In this document: one piece after another, positions 47,501-56,389 of the stretch
How positions within the stretch are numbered: the first letter of the stretch is position 1
Layout: each line of letters begins with the position of its first letter
NCBI RefSeq assembly: GCF_949987515.2
Contig: NC_082694.2
Span: forward strand, 10,781,958-10,845,957
Length of the DNA stretch: 64,000 nucleotides
Reading direction: 5' to 3'
From: Delphinus delphis
Taxonomy: Eukaryota > Chordata > Mammalia > Artiodactyla > Delphinidae
Made by a program: the position numbers and the translations under genes
The notes under the pieces: generated by a model
What the model was told of the DNA's origin: nothing
Seen by the model: the letters and a program-made list of their open reading frames with translations, nothing else
Database searches by the model: none

Positions 47501-50500
47501 AAAAATTAACCCTCACTGGTGATTATAAAACTGTTAGATATAGGAATAGAGGTCACTTTTTTAAGTTTAACGTACCTACCAAAAACCCAGAGCAAAACTC
47601 ATTTTTAATGTCAAAACATTAAAATTGGGACCAAGACAAGTTTTTCCACTATTGTCCCATCTATTCAACAATGTAGTGAAAGTCTTAGCCATTGTGGTAT
47701 GACAAAATTAAAAGTCTGAGGTTTGGGAAGGAAGCAAAAATTGCCGCTATTCATAGATGACTACATTGAAAGCAATCTATAAACAAATTACTAGAACTAA
47801 TAAGAATTTTAAAAAGTAAATATAATCAATATATAGAAATCAGTTTTATTTCTGTATATCAATAGTTAGGAAACATAATTCTTAAAGATACCATTATAAG
47901 AGTGAAGATAAAGTTCTAAGGAGTAAATCTGACAGAAGCTATATAAAACTTTATGGAAAAAAACCTTATTACAATCGTTAAAGAATACTTAAGTAAATAC
48001 AGAGATGTATCATATTAAAAGGAAGACAATATAAAAATGTAATTCTCTACTGATCTACAGACTCAATAAATTCCCGCTGAAAATCCCAATAAGTTTGGGG
48101 ATCTTGACAAGTGAGTCTAAAATCTGTATTAAAAATGCAAAAAGCCAATAATAGCCCAGACACTCCTGAAGAGAAAAAAGTGGAGGGACTGCCCTAGCAG
48201 ACATGAAGTTATGTAGATTATAAAATGTCTTTATATATATATATATATATATATATAGCATATAAATGTATAAATGCATATATTCATATATGTACACAGA
48301 ATGTATATAAAATACCTTTATATAAACGTGTAGCATTGGTACAAGGGTAGATAATTGCCCACTGAAACAGAATGGAGAGTTCAGAAATGAATCCTCCTCA
48401 GAAGTGGACACTTGATAAAAGGGCATTGATCACTAGGGAAAGAATAAGGTAGCCATTAAATAGCTCTAAAGACAACTAGTTATCCATTTTATTTTTTTAT
48501 TATTTTTTAAAAATTTATTTTATTTATTTATTTTTGGCTGCGTTGGGTCTTTGTTGCTGTGCATGGGCTTTCTCTAGTTGTGGCGAGCAGGGGCTACTCT
48601 TTGTTGCCATGCGCCGGCTTCTCATTGCAGTGGCTTCTCTTGTTGCAGAGCATGGGCTCTAGGTGCATGGGCTTCAGTAGTTGTGGCACGCGGGCTTCAG
48701 TAGTCGTGGTTTGTGGACTCTAGAGTGCAGGCTCAGTAGTTGTGGCACGTGGGCTCAGTAGTTGTTGCTCGTGGGCTGTAGAGTGCAGGCTCAGTAGTTG
48801 TGGTGCATGGGCTTAGTTGCTCCACCACATGTGGGATCTCTTCCCGGACCAGGGCTCGAACCCGTGTCCCCTGCATTGGGGGGACACTGCGCCACCAGGG
48901 AAGTCCCTAGTTATTCACTTAAGAAAATGAATTTCTAATTCATGCACAGAAATTCTAGTTGTATACAAGACTTCCATGTAAACCAAAAATACTCTAAAAC
49001 TTTTTAGAAGAAAATATAGTAAAATGTCTTCATGACCTTGGAATAGGTAAGGATTTTTAAAAAATAAGACAGGCAACATGAGACAAAGCTGGAACAATTA
49101 AAAAATCCAACTACATTGATCATAATAAATACTATTTATTAAAAGACATAAAAGTGAAAATACAAGTTACAGATCAGAAGAGAATTTTTGTAACTAATTG
49201 TACTCAAAGTATATTAAAAAAAACTTTTAGAACTTAGTAAGAAAAAACCCCACAAAGTAGAAAAGGCAAGAGACTTAACAAGCAATTCACAGAAGAAACC
49301 AAATTGGGAAACCCAAGATATTCAACATCATTAATAATTGGGGAAATGCAAATAAAGACCACAGTACCTTTTTATACCCCCTAAATTGGTAGAAATTTAA
49401 ATGTCAGATACTACCAAATACTAATAAGAATATGAAGCAGTGATAACATTCATACTCTGCTATAGGAGTGTAAATTGCTGCAACCACTTTGGAAAACAAT
49501 CTGATATCTTCTGAAGTTGAAGTGTATATACCCCATGACCCTACTCCTAGGTCTTGTTGCATGTGTGTACCCCCAACTCCAGCCATAGGCAATCACTAAT
49601 CTACATTCTGTTTCTATAGTTTTGCCTACTCTGAACATTTCATATAAATGGAATCATACAGTATGTGATCTTTTGTGACTGGCTTCTTCACTTAGCATCA
49701 TGTTTTCAAGGTTCGTCCATGTTATCGTGTTGACCCTTGATCAACGTGAGTTAGAGGTGCTGACCCTCCATGCAGTCAGATCTGCCTATAACTTTACAGT
49801 CAGTCCTCCGCATCCTCGGATACACCAACCATGTATCGTGTAGTACTGTGAATATTTTATTGGAAAAAAAAAAATTCACGTATACGTGGACCCATGCAGT
49901 TCACAGCTGTGTTGTTCAAGGGTCAACTATACTTCATTCATTTTTGTTGTTGAATGATACACCACATTTTGTTTATCCATTTATCAAAGAATCTTTGGGT
50001 TATTTCTACTTTTAGGCTATTATGAATAATGGTACTGTGAACATTCATGTATAAGATTTTATGTGGACATATATATATATATTTTAGATGTTGGGGGTAG
50101 GAGTTTATTAATTAATTAATTTATTTTTGCTGTGTTGGGTCTTGGTTTCTGTGCGAAGGCTTTCTTTAGTTGTGGCAAGCAGGGGCCACTCTTCATTGTG
50201 GTGCGCGGGCCTCTCACTATTGCGGCCTCTCGTGCTGCAGAGCACAGGCTCCAGACGCGCAGGCTCAGTAGTTGTGGCTCACGGGCCTAGTTGCTCCACG
50301 GCATGTGGGATCCTCCCAGACCAGGGCTCGAACCCGTGTCCCCTGCATTAGCAGGCAGATTCTCAACCACTGCGCCACCAGGGGAGCCCCGGGCATATAT
50401 TTTCTTTTCCTTTGGATATATACTTAGGAGTGGAATTTCTGGGTCCTTTGGTGACTCCATATTTAACTGCTAAATTGTTTTCCAAATTGGCTGCACTATT

Positions 50501-53155
50501 TTTCATTTCTACCGGCAATGTATGAAGGTTCCACTTTCTGCAAGCCCATGTCAACACTTATTCTTCTGATTATAACCACCGCAAGTGGGTGTGAAGTGGT
50601 ATCTCATTGTAGTTTTTTTTTTTATATATTTATTTATTTGGCTGTGCTAGGTGTTCGTTGCAGCACGGGGGATCTTCGCTGCTGTGTGCGGGCTCTTTTT
50701 ATTTGCGGTGTGCGGGCTCTTAGTTGTGGCATGCGGGATCTAGTTCCCTGACCAGGGATCGAATCTGGGCCCCTTGCATTGGGAGCACAGAGTCTTAACC
50801 ACTGGACCGCCAAGGAAGTCCCTCATTGTAGTTTTGATTTGCATTTCCCTAATGACTTTGAACATCTCTTTATGTGCTTATCGGTCATCTGTATATTTTT
50901 GGAAAAATGTCTGTTCAAGTCTTTTGCCCGTTTTTCAGTTGGGTTGTCTTACTGGTGAGTTGTAGGAGTTCTTTATATATTCCAGATACATGTTCCTTAT
51001 CAGATATATCATTTGGAAATATTTCCTCACGTTATAGTTTAACTTTCTAGATGGTGTCCTTTGAATATAGACATTTAAAATTTTGATGTGAAGTCCAACT
51101 TATCTATTCTTTTATCACTGTATTTTTGGTGTCATATCTAAGAAGGACTTGCCTAACTCGAGGTCATGTAGATTTAATCCTATGTATTTTGCATGTGACT
51201 ATCTAGTCCCAGCACCATTTCGTAGACTATTCTTTCCTATATATAATCTCAAATATTACATACCTTTTGAAAAATAAAAGGACACGTGGCAAGAGCTTTG
51301 TGGGTAACTATCTGAGGCTTGACTAACATGAGGAACAGAATTGAGAGGTGGCTAGAAGAGGTCATGGGTCAATGGAAAGTTTATCAAGATGGTGGACACA
51401 CAGCAAGTTTGGATACTGAAATAATGACCCAGTGGAGAAGCGGGAATGGATTTGGGGTGGGGAGGCAGAAAAATATCTAGAACATTCAGGGAGGAGTTGC
51501 TCTTGTTGGGAGCTTCCTTGGACCTAACGGGAAGGAAGAAGATGGGAACAGATCCGAGTTCACATGCAGATGTTGATGTGCAGATGGGGGGCTCCATCCC
51601 AGGCTTTGGCGGCATAAAGAGTGAGGTGAGGTCTCCCGCTGAGAGGCTGGGGAGAAGAAGATGGATGTGAAGGAAAAGGTGTGAAGCTGCTGACTGGAGA
51701 GCAGGAGAGGAAACCCGTGAGAGACACACGGCCGGGCCACGGGTGGTGCTGGGCTGCTGGCGGAGGCGTGGTGTAGGTTAGTCACCTGGTCCTCTAGGGC
51801 TGGGGTGTTGTGGGCAGTTCTGACAGAGGGGCAGGTGCCTGGGGATGTCTCCAAGGGAGGGGCTGCACCGAGGGCTGTGGAACCCATGCCAGGTGAGGAG
51901 AGGGGTTTGGAAGTAAGGAGGCTGTGGGGCAAGAAGAAGGGGTTTGGGGGCACAGCGGGGCTGAAGGATCGTGATAGTGAAGCGAGTGGGCTGGAAGTAA
52001 AGGAGGCGGCCGTCAGAGGGTGGGCAGCCGGGACCCGTGACTTTAGCGGGTGTGGTCTTGGCAGGTCCAGGCAGGGAATGGGCTGTGAAGTCACTGGTTG
52101 AAGCGTGTCAGCTCAGATTGGTCAGTGTCCTTGCATGGAAAGTATGGCTCATCGGGAAGCCTTTGGTGGGTGGGCTGGAGTGACAGGGATGAGGGCGGTC
52201 CTGAAGGGGGGCTGGGGCCGACTGGCCGGATAACTTGGGCCTGAAATGAAGAGTCTTACGAAGCAGCTGGTGGCAGCCAGCTGTGGTCCGGGAGGGGCAG
52301 TGAGGGGCCAGCAACACCCACCCCACTGAGCACACGGGCCTGGTCGTGCTCACCTGTGTCCTGCTGACGCCCTGGGTTTGGGTATAGCTGCAAGTGTAGG
52401 AAAAGTTCTGGAATAGGCCTCGGATATGGGTGAGAGGTGAGGTGTTGCCCTGTACAGAGCAGCCCCGGGTGGTCTGGGTGACAGGGGCTGCAATGCTAGA
52501 TCTGGGGTTTGACCATCAGAGCAGCCGGGGGTGTGGGTGGGAGGTCATGGAAGATCCCAGTGGCCTGACCTTCTGCTGGTGACCTCTGGGGCCAAGCGGG
52601 GAGGGAATGGGACGGCTGTGTGGTCCTTGTCTCTAAGGGGGAGTTGGGAGTTCGGGTCTCGAAGGCATTGGGCAGCAGCACCGCAGGAGCGTGGCGGGTT
52701 GTCGCGTCCCGTGAGCTGAGTTCTCGGTCACTGTGAATGAGGCTGAAGGGGGCTCTGGCTCTCGCAGCTGCCACGCACTGTCCCTCTGTGATGCTGGGAC
52801 GTAACCCATCTTTCCTCCTCTAGGGCTCCAGACCCACAGCGATGGTGGGAGCCCCACTCCCGCGTCTAGAGCGCACCTGCAGCAGCTCCTAAAGGCACTG
52901 TTGGCAGAATCCAGGAGCCCTGGCCCCGGGGGCTTCGGGGCTGAAGAGAGCCCACGTGTGTGGGAGCCCCCCGCCCTGGGGAGTTCTGGTGTGGAGGCCT
53001 CTGCAAGGCCCCCCCAGCCCCCAGCTTCTTCCCTAAGGTCACGGCCTGGAGCAGTGGTTCCTGGCATTGCCCTGGAGCAGTCCTGGCAGGCCCAAGTGCC
53101 CGCTGTACCCCCAGACCCATCTCTAGAAGCAGAAGACCAGCCAGCAATCGTCTAG
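38570..53155 (+). CDS. ASTL: Astacin-like metalloendopeptidase (ovastacin)
   Basis: Ovastacin is the oocyte cortical-granule zinc protease that cleaves ZP2 after fertilisation and blocks further sperm. Nine exons were assembled: 38570-38621, 39323-39451, 41343-41404, 42677-42767, 43197-43314, 44058-44239, 47014-47095, 47190-47344 and 52824-53155. All introns are GT/AG and phases agree, giving 400 residues (human 431). Residues 1 to about 22 form a signal peptide ([14 protein letters not shown] core). The propeptide has EGDI with aspartate-switch Asp77. The catalytic domain follows, with [13 protein letters not shown] (ligands His181, His185, His191; base Glu182) and the Met-turn SVMHY (Met235, Tyr237). 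The Pro/Ser-rich tail from about 290 is poorly conserved. The ATG at 38570 has A at -3 and gives the expected start. The stop at 53153 is earlier than in human. Confidence 0.96.
39609..39713 (-). mobile_element. Very short L1 insertion in ASTL intron 2, perfect TSD
   Basis: Only about 105 bp of L1 3' end (tacagcaggttcttattagt, gtcaatcccggtctcccaat). A perfect 15-bp TSD (39594-39608 and 39714-39728) proves target-primed insertion of a severely truncated copy. Confidence 0.93.
40717..40746 (+). repeat. (GGGGGA)n tract in ASTL intron 2
   Basis: Five G-runs of three or more, separated by single A, meet the usual G-quadruplex pattern on the coding strand. Confidence 0.85.
40976..41097 (-). mobile_element. 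CHR-type SINE, short class, in ASTL intron 2
   Basis: Minus-strand copy with cacatgcgggatcttagttc, gcgggcgaacccgtg and an accgccagggaagtccct head. It ends about 245 bp before exon 3. Confidence 0.88.
43600..43790 (+). mobile_element. MIR SINE in ASTL intron 5
   Basis: It reads ctggcctcagatctgggttc, tcccttcacttctgagcccc and aatgggggtgatggcaatac in MIR order. Confidence 0.65.
44148..44186 (+). other. ASTL: Zinc-binding catalytic motif of ASTL (exon 6)
   Basis: These 39 bases encode [13 protein letters not shown], the extended astacin signature HExxHxxGxxHE. All three zinc histidines and the catalytic glutamate are present, so the protease should be active. Confidence 0.95.
45287..45382 (+). 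mobile_element. CHR-type SINE, short class, in ASTL intron 6
   Basis: Plus-strand copy of about 96 bp with gggttcaatccctgg. It ends early in a short A-rich tail. The TSD of 15 bp (45272-45286 and 45383-45397) has one mismatch. Confidence 0.9.
45398..46170 (+). mobile_element. L1 ORF2 fragment in ASTL intron 6
   Basis: Sense-strand L1 text (gagaacaaattaggcatttc, agcagaaattaatgagttag) without an intact frame. It is interrupted by the SINE at 45704-45907. Confidence 0.65.
45704..45907 (+). mobile_element. CHR-type SINE, about 200-bp class, young-looking, nested in L1
   Basis: Full plus-strand copy (ggcttccctggtggcgcagt to agaggcccgtgtaccgc plus poly(A)). A perfect 15-bp TSD (45689-45703 and 45908-45922) and little decay suggest a recent insertion. 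Confidence 0.96.
48232..48257. repeat. (TA)n microsatellite
   Basis: About 26 bp of uninterrupted TA within the L1 fragment. Confidence 0.95.
48490..48906 (-). mobile_element. CHR-type SINE, largest copy, internal tandem repeat
   Basis: A 417-bp copy bounded by a TSD of about 14 bp (48476-48489 and 48907-48920; two mismatches). Inside, related units of about 58-61 bp follow one another from 48658, 48719 and 48777. Each begins with t(c/g)tag and contains cagtagttgt motifs. Confidence 0.92.
49729..49927. mobile_element. Non-autonomous Tigger/pogo-like DNA transposon
   Basis: A 199-bp element with terminal inverted repeats gttgacccttgatcaac (49729-49745) and gttgttcaagggtcaac (49911-49927). 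They pair at 16 of 17 positions. It has no coding capacity. The family name is from memory of related human MITEs. Confidence 0.8.
50104..50390 (-). mobile_element. CHR-type SINE, mosaic of long and 200-bp classes
   Basis: The terminal module is of the long class (gctgtgttgggtcttggttt). The middle reads like the 200-bp class (gcgggcctctcactattgcg, ctccagacgcgcaggctcag). The head is gccaccaggggagcccc. Confidence 0.88.
50617..50821 (-). mobile_element. CHR-type SINE nested in L1, with TSD
   Basis: About 205 bp with a perfect 14-bp TSD (50603-50616 and 50822-50835). The head is of the short class, with an additional gcgggctctt-rich segment before the tail. Confidence 0.92.
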
Positions 53156-54250
53156 GCTATTTTGGGGAACCCTGCTCTGCCAGGAGCCCGTGCACCCAGA
53201 AAACGCTTCATAAGGACACCCAGAGGTCAAACCTGTGGCTTCTGCCCCCAAGTGGGAAGGGCATTCTATGCTCAGGGTGGCCAGGTTGTACAACCCTTGG
53301 CCCCTCTAGGCAGCACCCCTGTCTTCCAGCCCCTCTGGCTACCCTGTCTAAGGCCCAGGCCTCTCCCTCTGCTCCTTGCTTCCCTGTCATGTTCCCCCAA
53401 GAGCTCCTGGGGACAGAGGGACCCTCTAGGTCTGTCGGGGGAAGGCAGGCCTGCCGGGGGATTTCTGACTCTGCCTGCTGCCATCTCCTGCCCCAGCCCT
53501 GGGGGAGTCTGGGAATGGGAGATGACCTCTCCAGGGCTCTAGGGACAGGGATCTGGAGGGGTGGTCCTCCCTGAAGGCCTCTGGGACCCCTCCTGTAGTT
53601 GAGGCCCAGCACCCCAGCATGGGCTAAGGGTACCTCTCCCTCTCCCTCGGGTCGGCCCTGGGGGAGGGGCACCCAGTGGCTGGGACCCTGGGAGCAGCAG
53701 CCTTGCTCCCTGATGTCCGAGTGCTGGGAATGTGGCTCTGCAGCCAGAGCCTCCAGCCCTGCTCTCCAGGAGGCTTTCAGAGCCCAACTTCCTCCCCTGC
53801 CACCCAGGGAGACGAAGAGGTGGCGGCCCTCCAGGACTGCACGTGGGAAACGGCCAGAACCCGAGGACCCTGAAGTCAGGGCTCAAAGCTGCTGTCACCC
53901 CGCGTTGCTGTCTCCAGGAACCTGGTCTCTGTCCGACACCTGCCCGCCCCTCCCGGGGACTTGGCCCGAGGAGGCCCCGGAAGGTGGGAAGGGGCTGTAG
54001 GGTCCCCTTGCTGGTCTGTCTTCAGCAAAGCCCACTCATCAGCTCCTGGCCTCCCCCGTGAGGGCTGTTCTCGGGGCAAAGAAAGTCTCCAGGGATGCCA
54101 GTGAGCAAGCTGGGGGCCCCCCAGTGGTGCTGTTCTCGGGGCCCGCCTGGGGTAGAAGGGAAGCAGGAGCCCGTGCCCATCCCAGTGGGACCAGGTCCCT
54201 CAGGTGTCTTGGGAGAAGGTAGAAATAAAGTTGGGAACTTGCTCCAGGAG
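53156..54250 (+). other. ASTL: ASTL 3' UTR
   Basis: It runs from the TAG at 53153-53155 to an AATAAA at 54224-54229. The first 50 or so bases still read, in frame, like the C-terminal tail of human ASTL. The rest is unique GC-rich DNA. Confidence 0.65.
54224..54229 (+). terminator. ASTL: Likely polyadenylation signal of ASTL
   Basis: First canonical AATAAA after the ASTL stop. Use of this site is inferred. Confidence 0.6.
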
Positions 54251-55274
54251 TCCGGTGCTGACTGTTCTGACTACCTCATACCCGAGTGCCTTGAAGCCTC
54301 CCGATGGCCTGGGACCCTCAGGTGGTGAGACCCATATTCCAGAGGAGGGAAGAGACTCAGGGAAGCAAATGGTTGTGCCCAAGGGAACAGGGCTGTGCAG
54401 CCGTGCAGGGCTGTGGCGTGCCCTCTGCCAACCTCTTCACTGCATCAGGGGGCCTGGAGCCCCTGTGCTCAGTCTATCTTGGATTTCAGTCTTGAGTCAA
54501 GGATTTTCTGAGACTGAACAAGGGCCTGATCTCAGGTGTTAGTGTCAGGGAAGGATCATGGTTGGGGGTGCTCTCCCAAGTCTTGCGCCCAAACGTGGGA
54601 CGTGGGGTATCAGAGTTTAGAGTAGGGGAGCAGAGGCTCTGGCCACAGCAGGGTGACAGCTCCCCTGGGAGATTCCCAAGCAAAGACTTTGGGCCAACCC
54701 TAGGATAGAGAGAGTACACATACCCATTCATCAGAAATAAGTGTGGCTGTGTCACGACCTGTGGGCCTCTGATACCCAGCTGGGGTTTCTCGGTGGCCAC
54801 GCTGGGTCAGAGAAGGCCATGTGCTTTGTGTGCTGTGAGGCCCTCCCAGCTCAGAGGCTGCCTCCATTAAGATGTGGCTTTTGATCTTGGACTCTGGGTT
54901 CTCCAGAGAGGGAGGTGGGGCTGGCTGATCCTATTGGCTCATGGGGAAGACTGCTTACTCTTTCTTTGCGGGTGATCAGGGACGAAGCTGTCCTTGTCCT
55001 CTCCTTGCCTATCACTACAGAGCCCAGGCCCCAGGCCAGCTCTGGGCCCAGGCCTGTTCCATGAGCCCCATCCTTCCTGTGATGCTCCAGCCCTGGTCCA
55101 GCCCCTGGAGCCCCAGCACGGAGGGTGTGATATGTATGGGGCCCTGGGGTGTCAACCAGAGCCCGGTGGATAGCCGCCACCTCCCAGAGTCTACAGCCTA
55201 TTCTCCAATCCCCAACCACACAGCAATGTGGGCTCGCTCATCAATTTATTCACTCATCCAACACACATCTATTG
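54251..55274. other. Unique spacer, no gene recognised
   Basis: No exon, RNA gene or interspersed repeat is visible. Confidence 0.45.
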
Positions 55275-55485
55275 TTTTTCTTTTGTGTTTTTTTGCGATA
55301 CGCGGGCCTCTCACTGTTGTGGCCTCTCCCTTTGAGGAGCACAGGCTCCGGACGCGCAAGCTCAGCGGCCATGGCTCACGGGCCCAGCCGCTCCGGGGCA
55401 CGCGGGATCCTCCCAGACCGGGGCACGAACCCGCGTCCCCTGCATCGGCAGGCGGACTCTCAACCACTGCGCCATCAGGGAAGCC
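55275..55485 (-). mobile_element. CHR-type SINE, about 200-bp class, perfect TSD
   Basis: Full minus-strand copy (gcgatacgcgggcctctcac to gccatcagggaagcc) with a perfect 17-bp TSD (55258-55274 and 55486-55502). Confidence 0.96.
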
Positions 55486-55502
55486 CCAACACACATCTAT
55501 TG

Positions 55503-56210
55503 AATCTAGGTGCCAGGCAGGCTCTGTTATAGGCACTGGGAATAACTTGGGAAACAAGGCATGTTTTCTATTCCCAGTTTATTCAGTGACAGGGAGAGGG
55601 ATGGACAGTAAACAGGCAAATAAAGCATCTGGGATTCGTAAGTGATGGCGGAGGGCGAGCATTTCTATAGGCTGTTGGCATTTCACCTGAGACCTGAATG
55701 GCAGGAGGCTGCTACCCTGGGAACATCCAGGGAAAGAGCAGCCGGTGCAGAGGCCCTGAGGCAGGAAGAAGCAAGGTGTGTCAGGCCAGTGCGAGTGGGA
55801 TGTGTGCGCGTGGATGGGGGGAGACAGGCAGGGCCTGGTCAGCCAGAAAGTGATGGTTTTATTTCACGAGCAACAGGGAGCAGCTGCTGGAAGGTTCTAA
55901 GGAAGGGTGTGACAAGATCTGATTTAAAATTTTAAAAGTCAGGCCGGATACTCCCTGGAAAACGAATTGGAATCGGGAGGAACAGCTGGTAGCCACGGCA
56001 GTTGTGCAAGTGAAGGTGATGGGGGTCATGGAAAGGGGCAGAAGTGGGTGCTTTGGGAGTATGTTTTGGAGGTTGAGGCAAGTGCACTTGTGGTTGGATG
56101 TAGGGGCTGAGGGCATCTCAGCAGTGAGAACTGAGGGGAGAGACCTGGTTCAGCGGGAATGGGCGTGTGAAGTCTGAGGCTACTAGATGTCAAATGGGTG
56201 GGTCAGGGAG
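55503..56210. other. Diverged ancient-repeat-like sequence
   Basis: Text such as cacctgagacctgaatggca and cagaggccctgaggcaggaa recurs in mammalian interspersed repeats. I cannot assign the family with confidence, and no gene is seen. Confidence 0.45.
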
Positions 56211-56214
56211 TGTG

Positions 56215-56379
56215 TGGGGTGGTGTCCTGGACCTTGTAAGATGTTTGGTAGCATCTTTGGCCTCTACCCACTAGATGCCAGTAGCAACCCCCTTCCTCCT
56301 GTGGTTAAAGTCAAAAGTGTCTGCAGATATTGCCAAATGTCCCTAGGAAGGGGCAAAAATCACTCTGTGAGAATCACTG
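56215..56379 (-). mobile_element. MER5A-type hAT-Charlie DNA transposon relic
   Basis: The minus strand reads like MER5A. On the plus strand, cctctacccactagatgcca, gcagatattgccaaatgtcc and tgagaatcactg are complements of its typical blocks. The element is worn. Confidence 0.8.
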
Positions 56380-56389
56380 ATTTAGGATT

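Larger units (their letters stand above)
47505..49530 (+). mobile_element. L1 ORF2 fragment, split by a SINE
   Basis: Sense-strand L1 text (gtcccatctattcaacaatg, ttgccgctattcatagatga, gaaaacaatctgatatcttc) without an open frame. The SINE at 48490-48906 interrupts it. Confidence 0.75.
49560..51265 (-). mobile_element. L1 fragment carrying a DNA transposon and two SINEs
   Basis: Motifs catataaatggaatcataca, gaggttccac-type text, gtgggtgtgaagtggtatct and ttgatttgcatttccctaat are the complement of L1 ORF2. Insertions lie at 49729-49927, 50104-50390 and 50617-50821. Confidence 0.75.
47345..52823. other. ASTL: ASTL intron 8, repeat-filled
   Basis: The last intron is 5,479 bp. About 47.5-51.3 kb is L1 and SINE. 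The remaining 51.3-52.8 kb is GC-rich and holds no recognisable gene. It has a consensus GTGAGT donor and a ctcctctag acceptor. Confidence 0.85.
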
